Shown piece by piece: positions 50,396 to 59,010 of a DNA stretch of 64,000 nt (within the stretch, counting starts at the first letter, position 1; each line of letters starts with the position of its first letter). A model generated the notes under the pieces. That model saw only the letters and a program-made list of their open reading frames with translations. It made no database searches and was not told where the DNA came from. Position numbers and translations under genes: made by a program. Origin of the DNA: Micromonospora humi (GTDB taxonomy: Bacteria > Actinomycetota > Actinomycetes > Mycobacteriales > Micromonosporaceae). The stretch spans positions 62,001-126,000 of the forward strand of contig NZ_FMDM01000009.1 of NCBI RefSeq assembly GCF_900090105.1. Reading direction: 5' to 3'.

Positions 50396-51340
50396 GTGGT
50401 CGATCTGGAAGCGGCGATCGGGTTCGTCGTGGCACACGGGGACGCGGTGGACCGCGCCCGCCTGTCCCGGCTGCGCTCCGGCGCGCCGGCGTCGCCGGAA
50501 CTGCTCGACGCGGCGGAGTCCGGCCAGACCCTCGGCGGCGGCTGGCCCGCCGTGCTCGGCGGCGAGGTCGCCTCGGTCGACGCGACCTGCTTCCGCCTGT
50601 CCGAGCTGGACGACCTCGGCGCGCTGGGCCGCCCCGCCGCCCGGCACGCGCTCGACTGGCTGGCCAGCGGTCAACTCGCCGACGGCGGCTGGGACGAGCA
50701 CCGGTCGCTGGCCGGTCTCGCGCCGGAGTGGGCCACGCCCGGCGATCCCGAGGCCCGGTTCTACCTGACCGCCGACGCCGGGTTCTGGCTCACCGTGGCC
50801 GGGCTGGACGCCCGCGCCGCCGGGCCGCTCGACCACCGCGTCGGCGGGGCGTACGCCGGGGTGGTGCAGGCGGCGTCGCACACGCTCGCCGCGCAGCTCG
50901 CGCCGGACGGCACCTGGCCGTCGTTCCTGCCGGCCGGGTGGCTGGCCGCGGCCGTGCTGCACCGGCAGCAGATGTTCTACGAGTCGGCCCGCATCCAGGC
51001 CGTGCTCGCCGACCGGCTGCCGGAGATGTCCCCGGCCGACGTGGCCTGGCTCGCCGCCACACTGCGGCGGGTGGAGGTGGGCGAGGAGCAGTGGCTGCTG
51101 GTCTCGACGCGGCGGCGGCTCGCCGAGACGCAGCGCAGCGACGGCGGCTGGGACAGCGACGACGGCCACCAGTTCGACGTGCACACCACGCTGCGCGCGA
51201 TCCGGGCCTGCCGCCCGAACGCCCCCGAGGCACCGCGCGCCGGCGCGCAGTTCGTGGTGCCGCCCAGCGTCACGCTGCCCGCCCCGCGCTCGGGTGAGCC
51301 GCCGGCGACACCGGCCGGCGGCCCCCTCCAGGTGGCTTAG
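50396..51340 (+). CDS. Alpha/alpha-toroid protein with QW repeats
   Basis: GTG 50396 gives 314 aa; an ATG in the same frame at 50291 is less likely because the added part lacks coding character. Two clear QxxDGGW repeats, SGQLADGGWDEH and ETQRSDGGWDSDDGHQFDVHTTL, mark the prenyltransferase/squalene-cyclase-like helical toroid. It lacks the DxDD acid motif of cyclases. The protein may bind or modify a prenyl chain, or be a structural relative. A homologue of unknown role lies by moeZ in other actinobacteria (my recollection). Confidence 0.7.
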   Translation: MVDLEAAIGFVVAHGDAVDRARLSRLRSGAPASPELLDAAESGQTLGGGWPAVLGGEVASVDATCFRLSELDDLGALGRPAARHALDWLASGQLADGGWDEHRSLAGLAPEWATPGDPEARFYLTADAGFWLTVAGLDARAAGPLDHRVGGAYAGVVQAASHTLAAQLAPDGTWPSFLPAGWLAAAVLHRQQMFYESARIQAVLADRLPEMSPADVAWLAATLRRVEVGEEQWLLVSTRRRLAETQRSDGGWDSDDGHQFDVHTTLRAIRACRPNAPEAPRAGAQFVVPPSVTLPAPRSGEPPATPAGGPLQVA

Positions 51341-51349
51341 GCCTGTCGC

Positions 51350-52591
51350 TCAGCGGAGGTGGCCGTCGCCGGTCACCACGTACTTCGTGCTGGTCAGCTC
51401 CGGCAGGCCCATCGGGCCACGGGCGTGCAGCTTCTGGGTGGAGATGCCGATCTCGGCGCCGAACCCGAACTCGCCGCCGTCGGTGAACCGGGTCGACGCG
51501 TTGACCATGACCGCGGCGGCGTCCACCCGGGCCACGAACTCCCGGGCCGCCCGCTGCGAGTCGGTGACGATCGCCTCGGTGTGCCCGGTGCCGTAGCGCC
51601 GGATGTGCGCGACCGCCGCGTCCAGCGAGTCGACCACGGCGACCGAGATGTCGGCGGAGAGGTATTCGGTGGCGAAGTCCTCCTCGGTCGCCGGCACCAC
51701 GGCGGGGGAGTGCGCGGCGACCTCCGGGCCGCCGTGCACGGTCACCCCGGCTTCGGCGAACGCGGCCAGCACCGGGGGCAGGAAGGCGTCCGCCACGTCG
51801 CGGTGCACCAGCAGCGACTCGGCGGTGTTGCAGGTGGACAGGCGCTGGGTCTTGGCGTTCAGCGTGATCGCCACCGCCTTGCCGAGGTCGGCGGCGGCGT
51901 CCACGTACACGTGGCAGTTGCCCACCCCGGTCTCGATCACCGGCACGGTCGACTCCTCGACCACGGTGCGGATCAGCGACGCGCCGCCGCGCGGGATCAG
52001 CACGTCGACCAGACCCCGGGCCCGCATCAGCTCCTTGACCGAGTCGCGCGAGGAGGAGTCGAGCAGCTGCACCGCGTCGGCCGGCAGCCCGGTCGCGGCG
52101 ACCGCGTCACGGAGCACCGCGACCAGGGCCGCGTTGGAGTGCGCCGCCGACGAGGAGCCGCGCAGCAGCGCCGCGTTGCCGGACTTCAGGCAGATCCCGG
52201 CCGCGTCGACTGTCACGTTCGGCCGGCCCTCGTAGACGATGCCGACCACCCCGAACGGCACCCGCACCTGCCGCAGCTCCAGCCCGTTCGGCAGGGTGGA
52301 GCCGCGTACCACCTCGCCGACCGGGTCGGGCAGCGCGGCCATCTGGCGCAGGGCGTCGGCGATGGCGGCCACCCGCCCCTCGTCGAGGGCGAGCCGGTCC
52401 AGCACGGCCGCGCTCAGCCCGGCGTCGCGCCCGGCCGCCAGGTCCGTCGCGTTGCCGGCCAGGATCTCCGGGGTACGCGCCACCAGCGCGTCGGCCATCG
52501 CGTGCAGCGCGGCGTCCTTGGCGGTACGGGTGGCCGTGGCGAGATCCTCCGCCGCGTCCCGGGCCCGCCGGGCCTGCTCGACGACGCTCAT
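51350..52591 (-). CDS. proA: Glutamate-5-semialdehyde dehydrogenase (gamma-glutamyl phosphate reductase)
   Basis: ATG 52591 with GGAGGGGAG before it gives 413 aa. The sequence matches ProA throughout: VRVPFGVVGIVYEGRPNVTVDAAGICLKSGNAALLRGSSSA, VDVLIPRGGASLI, ETGVGNCHVYVD, and the catalytic Cys in KTQRLSTCNTAESLLVH. It reduces gamma-glutamyl phosphate to the semialdehyde with NADPH, the second step of proline synthesis. It lies 72 bp downstream of proB, and nearly all of that gap is a 57-bp hairpin element. Confidence 0.96.
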   Translation of the reverse strand: MSVVEQARRARDAAEDLATATRTAKDAALHAMADALVARTPEILAGNATDLAAGRDAGLSAAVLDRLALDEGRVAAIADALRQMAALPDPVGEVVRGSTLPNGLELRQVRVPFGVVGIVYEGRPNVTVDAAGICLKSGNAALLRGSSSAAHSNAALVAVLRDAVAATGLPADAVQLLDSSSRDSVKELMRARGLVDVLIPRGGASLIRTVVEESTVPVIETGVGNCHVYVDAAADLGKAVAITLNAKTQRLSTCNTAESLLVHRDVADAFLPPVLAAFAEAGVTVHGGPEVAAHSPAVVPATEEDFATEYLSADISVAVVDSLDAAVAHIRRYGTGHTEAIVTDSQRAAREFVARVDAAAVMVNASTRFTDGGEFGFGAEIGISTQKLHARGPMGLPELTSTKYVVTGDGHLR

Positions 52592-52609
52592 CGTGCTCCC
52601 CTCCTTCAC

Positions 52610-52666
52610 AGGTGTTAGGCGGGGGCCCTTCTTATGCAGAATGCGTTAAGAAGGGCCCCCGCCTTA
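52610..52666. repeat. 57-bp hairpin element, copy B, inside the proBA operon
   Basis: On the minus strand it begins TAAGGCGGGGGCCC, with TAA the proB stop, and ends CCCCCGCCTAACACCT, just 18 bp before the proA ATG. The inner arms GGCGGGGGCCCTTCTTA and TAAGAAGGGCCCCCGCC are perfect complements. The 5' and 3' ends and the 57-bp length match copies A and C, while the arms differ by paired changes. Confidence 0.88.
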
Positions 52667-53773
52667 CAACAGGACGAGGTCGTCTCGGTGGACGACCTCT
52701 CGCTCGTAGGCCGGGCCCAGGGCCGCGGCGAGTTCCGAGGTGGACCGGCCGAGCAGACCGGGCAGCTCCACCGCGTCGTAGTTGACCAGGCCCCGGGCCA
52801 CCGGCGCGCCGGCGGTGTCGACCAGGTCCACCGGGTCACCGGCGGTGAACGCGCCGTCCACCGCGGTGATCCCGGCCGGCAGCAGCGACTTGCGCCGGCC
52901 CACCACGGCCTGCACCGCGCCCGGGTCGAGGTGCAGCCGGCCGCGTGGCGCGGTGGCGTGCGCCAGCCAGAACAGTCGGGCGGCCGGGCGTCGGCTGCTG
53001 GCGTGGAAGAACGTGCCGACCGGGTCGCCGGCCAGCGCCGGGCCGGCCAGCGGCGCGGCGGTGAGCACGACCGGGATGCCGAAGCCGGTGGCGATCCGCG
53101 CCGCCTCGACCTTCGTCACCATGCCGCCGGTGCCCACGCCGGCCCGGCCGGCCCCGCCGACGTCCACGCCGGCCAGGTCGCCCTCGCCGTGCACCTCGGC
53201 GATCCGGGTGCTGCCGGGGCGGGCCGGGTCGCCGGTCCACAGCGCGTCCACGTCGGAGAGCAGCACCAGCAGGTCGGCGTCGACGAGCGCGGCCACCAGC
53301 GCGGCGAGGCGGTCGTTGTCGCCGAACCGGATCTCCTCGGTGGCCACCGTGTCGTTCTCGTTGACGATCGGCACGGCCCGCAGGTCGAGCAGCTTGCGCA
53401 GGGTCCGGTACGCGTTGCGGTAGTGCGCCCGCCGGGTCACGTCGTCGACGGTGAGCAGCACCTGCCCGACGGTGCGCCCGTGCCGGGCGAACGCGGTCGC
53501 GTACCGCCCGATGAGCAGCCCCTGGCCGACGCTGGCGGCGGCCTGCTGGGTGGCCAGGTCACGTGGGCGTCGGGTCAGCCGGAGCGGGGCGAGGCCGGCG
53601 GCGATCGCGCCGGAGGAGACCAGCACCACCTCGCGGCCCTGCGCGGTGAGCGCGCCGAGCGTGTCGACGAGCGCGTCGACCCGGGCGTCGTCCAGGCCGC
53701 CCGTCGCGGTGGTCAGCGAGGACGAACCGATCTTGACCACGATCCGGCGGGCCGAGGTGACTGCTTCACGCAC
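52664..53773 (-). CDS. proB: Glutamate 5-kinase
   Basis: GTG 53773 gives 369 aa, the usual length. The kinase domain has RRIVVKIGSSSLT (phosphate loop), VLVSSGAIAAG, QQAAASVGQG, NENDTV, FGDNDRLAALVAALVDADLLVLLSDVDALWTGDP and GTGGMVTKVEAARIA. A C-terminal PUA domain begins near residue 285. It phosphorylates L-glutamate for proline synthesis. The open frame continues 16 codons upstream without homology. The TAA stop is the start of the hairpin element. Confidence 0.95.
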   Translation of the reverse strand: MREAVTSARRIVVKIGSSSLTTATGGLDDARVDALVDTLGALTAQGREVVLVSSGAIAAGLAPLRLTRRPRDLATQQAAASVGQGLLIGRYATAFARHGRTVGQVLLTVDDVTRRAHYRNAYRTLRKLLDLRAVPIVNENDTVATEEIRFGDNDRLAALVAALVDADLLVLLSDVDALWTGDPARPGSTRIAEVHGEGDLAGVDVGGAGRAGVGTGGMVTKVEAARIATGFGIPVVLTAAPLAGPALAGDPVGTFFHASSRRPAARLFWLAHATAPRGRLHLDPGAVQAVVGRRKSLLPAGITAVDGAFTAGDPVDLVDTAGAPVARGLVNYDAVELPGLLGRSTSELAAALGPAYEREVVHRDDLVLL

Positions 53774-53834
53774 CCGCCCATTCTGCGGGTTGCGGTCCGC
53801 GCGGCCGTGGCGCGTTCCCATATCGTGGCAGCTC

Positions 53835-54149
53835 GTGACACCTGACGAGTACGTCGAGGCGGTGCTGGCGCTGGTCGAGCGGATCCCGCCGGGCCGGGCG
53901 ATGTCCTACGGGGCGGTGGCCGACGCGCTGGCCGAACGGTCGGGGCGGGCGTCGGCCCGGCTGGTCGGCTCGATCATGGCGCGGCACGGCGGCGGGGTGC
54001 CGTGGCACCGGGTGGTGAACGCGGCCGGCCGGCTGCCGCCGGGGCACGAGCGGGAGGCCCGGGCCCGGTTGCGCGCCGAGGGGTGCCCGTTGCGCGGGGA
54101 CCGGGTGGACCTGGCGGCGGCCGCGTGGTCGCCGGAGCAGGGGATGTGA
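53835..54149 (+). CDS. Alkyltransferase-like (ATL) DNA repair protein
   Basis: The 104-residue protein is the DNA-binding domain of O6-methylguanine methyltransferases: RIPPGRAMSYGAVADALAERSGRASARLVGSIMARHGGGVPWHRVVNAAGRLP. The alkyl-accepting Cys of PCHR is Trp (PWHR), the defining change of ATL proteins. These bind alkylated bases and flag them for nucleotide excision repair rather than repairing them directly. In M. tuberculosis, Rv3204 lies in the matching place. GTG 53835 starts it. Confidence 0.92.
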   Translation: MTPDEYVEAVLALVERIPPGRAMSYGAVADALAERSGRASARLVGSIMARHGGGVPWHRVVNAAGRLPPGHEREARARLRAEGCPLRGDRVDLAAAAWSPEQGM

Positions 54150-54181
54150 CCGCGGCCATAACGTGAGTAGCATTCGGCTCC

Positions 54182-55555
54182 ATGACCACTTCGGGCCTGC
54201 CCCGCCGGGTGCACCTCGGATACGCGTCGGGCTCCCTGGTCACCGGCGCGTTCGGGACCGTGCCCGGGCTGCTCCTGCTGCCCTACCTCACCGACACGCT
54301 CGGCGTCGCGGCCGGGCTGGCCGCGCTGCTGGTGCTCCTGCCGAAGGCGTGGGACGTGCTGGTCAACCCGGTCGCCGGGCGGATCTCCGACCGGACCCGC
54401 TCCCGGTGGGGCGCCCGCCGGCCCTGGCTGCTCGGCGGCGGGCTGGCGCTGGCGGCGCTGTTCGCCTCGATCTTCGCCGCGCCGTTCGCGCGCGGTCCGG
54501 CCGCCGCGGCGTACGTGGCGCTGGCGTTCCTGGCCACCGCCACCGCGTTCGCGTTCTTCCAGGTGCCCTACGTGGCGATGCCGGCCGAGCTGACCGCCGA
54601 CCCGGCGGAGCGTACCCGGATGATGACCTGGCGGATCGCGGTGCTGGCGCTGGCCATCCTGGTCTCCGGCGCGGTCGCCCCGGCGGTGGTGGCCGCCGGC
54701 GGCGACGGCGTGCCCGGCCACCGGTGGATGGGCCTGTTCGTCGCGGCCCTGATCGTGCTCGGCACGCTCGGCGTGTTCCTCGGCACCCGGTCGGCGCCGG
54801 CCGGCACGGTGACGGAGAGCGAGCCGAGCCTGCGGGCCCAGCTGGCGGTCGCCGGCCGCAACCGGCCGTTCCGGCTGCTGCTGGCCTGCTTCGTGATCCA
54901 GTCCGCCGGGGTGGCCACCGTGCTGGCCGGCGTGAAGTACTTCGCCGACCAGGTGTTGCGCGCGCCGGACAGCGGCCCCACGCTGCTGTTCGCCTGCTTC
55001 GTCGCGCCGGCCCTGCTGGTCATGCCGCTGTGGAGCCGGGCCGGCACCCGGCTGGGCAAGCGCACCGCGCTGGTCGCCGCGTCGCTGCTCTTCGCGGCCG
55101 GCGCGCTCGCCCTGGTCGCCGCGCCCGCGCTGCCGGCCGCCGCGGTGTACGCGGTGGTCGCGCTGATCGGCGTCGGATACGCCGGCCAGCAGGTCTTCGC
55201 GCTCTCCATGCTGCCCGACTGCATCGCCCACGACACCGCGCGCACCGGTCGCCGGCAGGCCGGCGTGTTCACCGGCCTGTGGACCGCCGGGGAGACGTTC
55301 GGCCTGGCCCTGGGCCCGGGCATCTACGGCCTGGTGCTCCAGCTCTCCGGCTACGTCTCCTCGTCGACCGGTTCCGCCGCCGCCCAGCCGGACACCGCCC
55401 GGCTCGGCGTGCTGCTCGGCTTCACCGTCCTGCCGGCCCTGCTGGTGGCCGCCCCGGTGGTGCTGCTGCGCGGCTACACCCTGACGCCGGGCCAGCTGCT
55501 CGCCGCGCCCGGCGCCCCGGCGTCCCACGCCACCGCGCCGGTCGCGGGGCCATGA
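54182..55555 (+). CDS. MFS transporter, GPH (MelB-like) group
   Basis: The 457-residue protein has twelve likely membrane helices. LLVLLPKAWDVLVNPVAGRISDRTRSRWGARRPWLL is the GPH cation-symporter signature, with the first cytoplasmic loop R-x-G-x-R-R-P, and FQVPYVAMPAELTADPAERTRMMTWR is the next conserved region. It would move a glycoside or small metabolite with Na+ or H+. The substrate is unknown. It lies 32 bp after the ATL gene and 61 bp before the decarboxylase gene, so co-transcription is possible. Confidence 0.88.
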   Translation: MTTSGLPRRVHLGYASGSLVTGAFGTVPGLLLLPYLTDTLGVAAGLAALLVLLPKAWDVLVNPVAGRISDRTRSRWGARRPWLLGGGLALAALFASIFAAPFARGPAAAAYVALAFLATATAFAFFQVPYVAMPAELTADPAERTRMMTWRIAVLALAILVSGAVAPAVVAAGGDGVPGHRWMGLFVAALIVLGTLGVFLGTRSAPAGTVTESEPSLRAQLAVAGRNRPFRLLLACFVIQSAGVATVLAGVKYFADQVLRAPDSGPTLLFACFVAPALLVMPLWSRAGTRLGKRTALVAASLLFAAGALALVAAPALPAAAVYAVVALIGVGYAGQQVFALSMLPDCIAHDTARTGRRQAGVFTGLWTAGETFGLALGPGIYGLVLQLSGYVSSSTGSAAAQPDTARLGVLLGFTVLPALLVAAPVVLLRGYTLTPGQLLAAPGAPASHATAPVAGP

Positions 55556-55616
55556 GTCGCCGCACCCGCCTGGCCACCGGCTGCCCGGACCGTCACGAGA
55601 GGAACACCCGAAACCG

Positions 55617-57095
55617 ATGACCGAAACGGCAGGGACAGGCGCGCTGCCCGCACGGGGGATGCCCGCGGCGGACGTGCTCGACGAGATCCGGTCGCTGCGG
55701 GCGGCCGACCGACCGACGCACGGTGGCCGGCTCTTCGCCTACGTCTACGACCCCGGCGTGGCCGGGCTGGACGAGCTGGCCCACGCCGCGTACGCGGAGA
55801 GCGCGCACGTCAACGGCCTCGACCCGACCGCCTTCCCGTCGCTGCTGGCGATGGAGAACGCGCTGGTCGCGGCCGCCGCCCGGCTGCTCGGCGGCGGCCC
55901 CGGCACGAGCGCGCCGGACGTCGTCGGCAGCGTCACCGGCGGCGGCACCGAGTCGCTGCTGCTCGCGGTGAAGACGGCCCGGGACGCCCGGCCCGAGCTG
56001 GCCGAGCCCCGCATCGTGGTGCCGGCCAGCGGGCACGCCGCGTTCGCCAAGGCCGCCCACTACCTGCGGGTCACGCTGGACCCGGTGCCGGTCGACCCGG
56101 TGACGCTGCGTCCGGCGGTGGCCGACGTGGCCGCCGCGATGCGGCCGGAGACCGTGCTGGTGGTGGCGTCCGCCCCGTCCTACGCGCACGGCGTCGTCGA
56201 TCCGGTCGCCGGGATCGCCGCCCTCGCGGCGGACGCCGGGGTGCGCTGCCACGTGGACGCCTGCTTCGGCGGCTGGACGCTGCCCTGGCTGCGCCGCCTC
56301 GGCGCGCCGGTGCCGCCGTTCGACTTCGCCGTGCCCGGGGTCACCTCGATCTCGGTCGACCTGCACAAGTACGCGTACGCGCCGAAGGGCGTGTCGGTGC
56401 TGCTGCACCGGGATCCGGCGTTGCGCGCCCCGCAGTACTTCGCGTACGCGGACTGGCCCGGCTACACGATGGTGAACCCGGTGATCGCCTCGACCCGCTC
56501 CGGCGGGCCGATCGCCGCCGCCTACGCCACCCTGCGCCACCTGGGCGAGGACGGCTACCTGCGGCTGGCCGCGTCGACCCGGGACGCGGTCGCCGGGCTG
56601 GCCGCCGCGGTGCGGGTGACCGACGGCCTGCGGCTGATGGCCGAACCCGAGTCGACGGTGGTCTGCTTCACCGCCGACGACCCGGAGCTGGACCTGTTCG
56701 TGCTGGTCGACGAGCTGACCGCGCGGGGCTGGCACACCCAGCCCCAGCTCCGCCACGCCGACCTGCCGGCAAGCGTGCACCTCACGGTGACCGCCGCGGT
56801 GGCGCCCCGGGTGGCCGAGTTCACTCCGGCGCTGGCCGACGCGGTCGCGGCGGCGCGGGCCGCCGGCCGGGTCGTGCTGCCACCGGAGCTGCTGGCGCTG
56901 GCCGAGGGCCTCACCCCGGAGGCGCTCACGCCGGAGCTGGTCGCCGGGCTGGCCGAGGGGCTCGGCCTGGGCGGCGGCGCCGGCGTGCCGGACCGGATGG
57001 CGGTGGTCAACACGCTGCTCGACGCCGCCCCGCCGGCGGTGCGGGAGCGGCTGCTCGCCGAGTTCGTCGGGCTGCTCCAGCGTCCGGCCTGGTGA
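55617..57095 (+). CDS. PLP-dependent decarboxylase / sphingosine-phosphate-lyase-like enzyme
   Basis: The 492-residue protein has the type I PLP fold: TGGGTESLLLAVKTAR (phosphate loop), HVDACFGGW (Asp holding the pyridine nitrogen), and VDLHKYAYAPKGVSVLLHRD, where Lys in HKY forms the Schiff base. SGHAAFAKAAHYL and PSYAHGVVDPV are typical of the S1P-lyase/glutamate-decarboxylase group. The last 80 residues form an extra helical tail. It decarboxylates an amino acid or cleaves a phosphorylated amino-alcohol. Confidence 0.85.
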   Translation: MTETAGTGALPARGMPAADVLDEIRSLRAADRPTHGGRLFAYVYDPGVAGLDELAHAAYAESAHVNGLDPTAFPSLLAMENALVAAAARLLGGGPGTSAPDVVGSVTGGGTESLLLAVKTARDARPELAEPRIVVPASGHAAFAKAAHYLRVTLDPVPVDPVTLRPAVADVAAAMRPETVLVVASAPSYAHGVVDPVAGIAALAADAGVRCHVDACFGGWTLPWLRRLGAPVPPFDFAVPGVTSISVDLHKYAYAPKGVSVLLHRDPALRAPQYFAYADWPGYTMVNPVIASTRSGGPIAAAYATLRHLGEDGYLRLAASTRDAVAGLAAAVRVTDGLRLMAEPESTVVCFTADDPELDLFVLVDELTARGWHTQPQLRHADLPASVHLTVTAAVAPRVAEFTPALADAVAAARAAGRVVLPPELLALAEGLTPEALTPELVAGLAEGLGLGGGAGVPDRMAVVNTLLDAAPPAVRERLLAEFVGLLQRPAW

Positions 57096-57105
57096 CCGGC
57101 GCCGC

Positions 57106-58320
57106 TCACTCGAACGTCACCGTGATGCTGCCTCGGGTGGTGGTGCCGGGCACCGCGGCGTTGTCGTCACCCCGCTCCACCGACACCGGGATCTGATGGT
57201 CCGACCCGGCGGTCCGGCGCATGAAGTGCAGGCCCACGGTGATCCGTTCGCCCGGGTCGAGAGGGCCGGGGTGGCAGTAGAACGCGCCACCCCCGCCGGA
57301 GGCCGTGGGGCAGCCGTCGACGAGCGAGTGCTCGTGGATGTCCGGGTCGCTGTCCGGCAGCGTGACCCGCACGTCGGTCAACCGATCCGGTCCGACGTTG
57401 GTGACCGTGACGGTAGTCATGCCCCGTCGCCACCCGTCGGCGTCCGGCGGGCCGTAAACCACCGGGGTCGTGGTGAGCGTGAACAGCGGTGACACCGGAA
57501 TCGGCTTGGACGTCGACGTGGTGGGCGCCGGCGGCGACGGCTCGGCCGGGAAGGCGGTCGGCCCGCCGGTCTGGGTGAACCGGCCGTCCCGCCAGCGGTA
57601 GATCCGCGTCTGCCGGTGCGCGGCGTTCGGCTCCGTGTCGTCGGCCTCGACCCGGTCGGTGACGTCGACCCGGACCGCGCCGTCCGGGCGCGCGTCGAAC
57701 GCGACCAGCCACTCCGGCCGCCGCGGGTCGGAGCGGAAGACCCGCCCGAGCGCCACCGGCGTGCCGTCCGCGGCCCTGTCGAACGCCACCACCTGCTCCG
57801 GGTACGGGCTGCCGCCGCGCAGGCAGCGCACGACCGCCACCGGTTCCGGTACGCCGTCACCGTCCACGTCGCCGTAGGCGTACGCCGCGTTCGAGAGCAG
57901 TACGTCGCCGCCGGTCCGTTCCACCAACCGCACACCCCGGGTCCGGCAACCGGCCCCGGCCGGCCACGCCGGCAGGTCGACGGTGGCGGCGAGCAGCTCC
58001 GCCCGCTCGATCCGGCCGGCCGGCGTGCTCGGTGAGGCCGACGGGCCGGCGCTCGGCGACCCGGTCGGGGCGGGCGACGCGGTCGGCGCCGGCGACGTCA
58101 CCGGCGCCGGCGTGCTCTGGCGGCCCAGCGCGGCCCAGGCGGCCACCGGCGCGGCGACCGCCACCGCGACCACGACGGCCACCGTGGCCACCCGGCGTCG
58201 CTGCCGACGTCGCACCGTGCGCCGCACCGCGTCCGGCCCGGCCGGTACGACCGCGTCGAGCGTCAGCGTGCGGTACGCCTCGAACGCGCCGCTCAGGCGC
58301 GTCTCCCGGGGCTCAGGCAT
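57106..58320 (-). CDS. Membrane protein downstream of the ECF sigma gene
   Basis: The 404-residue protein has a basic cytoplasmic start (about 45 residues), one membrane helix (about 45-67), a Pro/Ala/Ser/Thr linker, a middle part with AYGDVDGDGVPEPVAVVRC (calcium-loop or FG-GAP-like), and a C-terminal Ig-like domain (VTVTNVGPDRLTDVRVTLP). ATG 58320 overlaps the sigma stop by eight bases. Position suggests a partner or anti-sigma role, but no ZAS zinc motif is present. Confidence 0.75.
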   Translation of the reverse strand: MPEPRETRLSGAFEAYRTLTLDAVVPAGPDAVRRTVRRRQRRRVATVAVVVAVAVAAPVAAWAALGRQSTPAPVTSPAPTASPAPTGSPSAGPSASPSTPAGRIERAELLAATVDLPAWPAGAGCRTRGVRLVERTGGDVLLSNAAYAYGDVDGDGVPEPVAVVRCLRGGSPYPEQVVAFDRAADGTPVALGRVFRSDPRRPEWLVAFDARPDGAVRVDVTDRVEADDTEPNAAHRQTRIYRWRDGRFTQTGGPTAFPAEPSPPAPTTSTSKPIPVSPLFTLTTTPVVYGPPDADGWRRGMTTVTVTNVGPDRLTDVRVTLPDSDPDIHEHSLVDGCPTASGGGGAFYCHPGPLDPGERITVGLHFMRRTAGSDHQIPVSVERGDDNAAVPGTTTRGSITVTFE

Positions 58321-58873
58321 GATCGGTCACCTCGTTCGTGGTGGTGAGCTGGGCCGCCAGCGCGGCCCGCCCCCGGTGCAGCCAGGACTTGACCGTGCCC
58401 TCCGGCACGCCCTCCTGCTCCGCGATCTGGCCGACGCTGAGGTCGGCCAGGTGGTGCAGCACCACGGCACGGCGCTGCGTGGGCGGCAACTGGGCGAGCG
58501 CGGCGGTCAGCGCCACCCGGTCCGGCCCGGGACCGGGTACGTGCTCCTCGCGCTGCCGGTGCAGCCAGGACTCCGCCGTCCGCAGCCGCCGCCAGCGGCT
58601 GGTGGCCAGGTTCCAGGCGACCCGGCGGACCCAGGCCACCGGGTCGTCGTAGCGGGAGACCCGCGACCAGCGTGCGAACGCTCGGCAGAACGCCTCCTGC
58701 ACCAGGTCCTGCGCCTGGGACAGGTCGCCGCAGTACGCGGCGAGCTGCACGGTCAGCGACCGGAAGTGCGCATGGTAGAGCCCGTCGAAGTCGACCGCCT
58801 GACGTCGGTCCGGCCCGTCCGTCGTCTCGTCGGGTGGCGGCTCGTCGCGCCGCGCCTCCCTCGTCACCGTCAT
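58313..58873 (-). CDS. SigE-family ECF RNA polymerase sigma factor
   Basis: ATG 58873 with GGAGG before it gives 186 aa. Region 2 is FDGLYHAHFRSLTVQLAAYCGDLSQAQDLVQEAFCRAFARW, and region 4 is LPPTQRRAVVLHHLADLSVGQIAEQEGVPEGTVKSWLHRGRAAL. It directs transcription of a small regulon in response to a signal, presumably sensed by the downstream membrane protein. It is divergent from nuoB. Confidence 0.92.
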   Translation of the reverse strand: MTVTREARRDEPPPDETTDGPDRRQAVDFDGLYHAHFRSLTVQLAAYCGDLSQAQDLVQEAFCRAFARWSRVSRYDDPVAWVRRVAWNLATSRWRRLRTAESWLHRQREEHVPGPGPDRVALTAALAQLPPTQRRAVVLHHLADLSVGQIAEQEGVPEGTVKSWLHRGRAALAAQLTTTNEVTDHA

Positions 58874-59010
58874 CCGTTCCTCCCCGTACGGCGCCGCCAA
58901 CGCGGTCCCCTCCGTCACACGTGCTGACGCCGCCGTCGGTTGCGCCGGATGCGCTCCCGGACGCTGTGGTTGACTGTCGGTTCACAGACCCGCGCAGGGG
59001 GAGGCCCGAG

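Noticed and set aside
58874..59010. A nuoA gene before the nuoB paralogue
   Set aside because: The 137-bp gap between the sigma factor and nuoB is too short for a NuoA protein and shows no membrane-helix coding.
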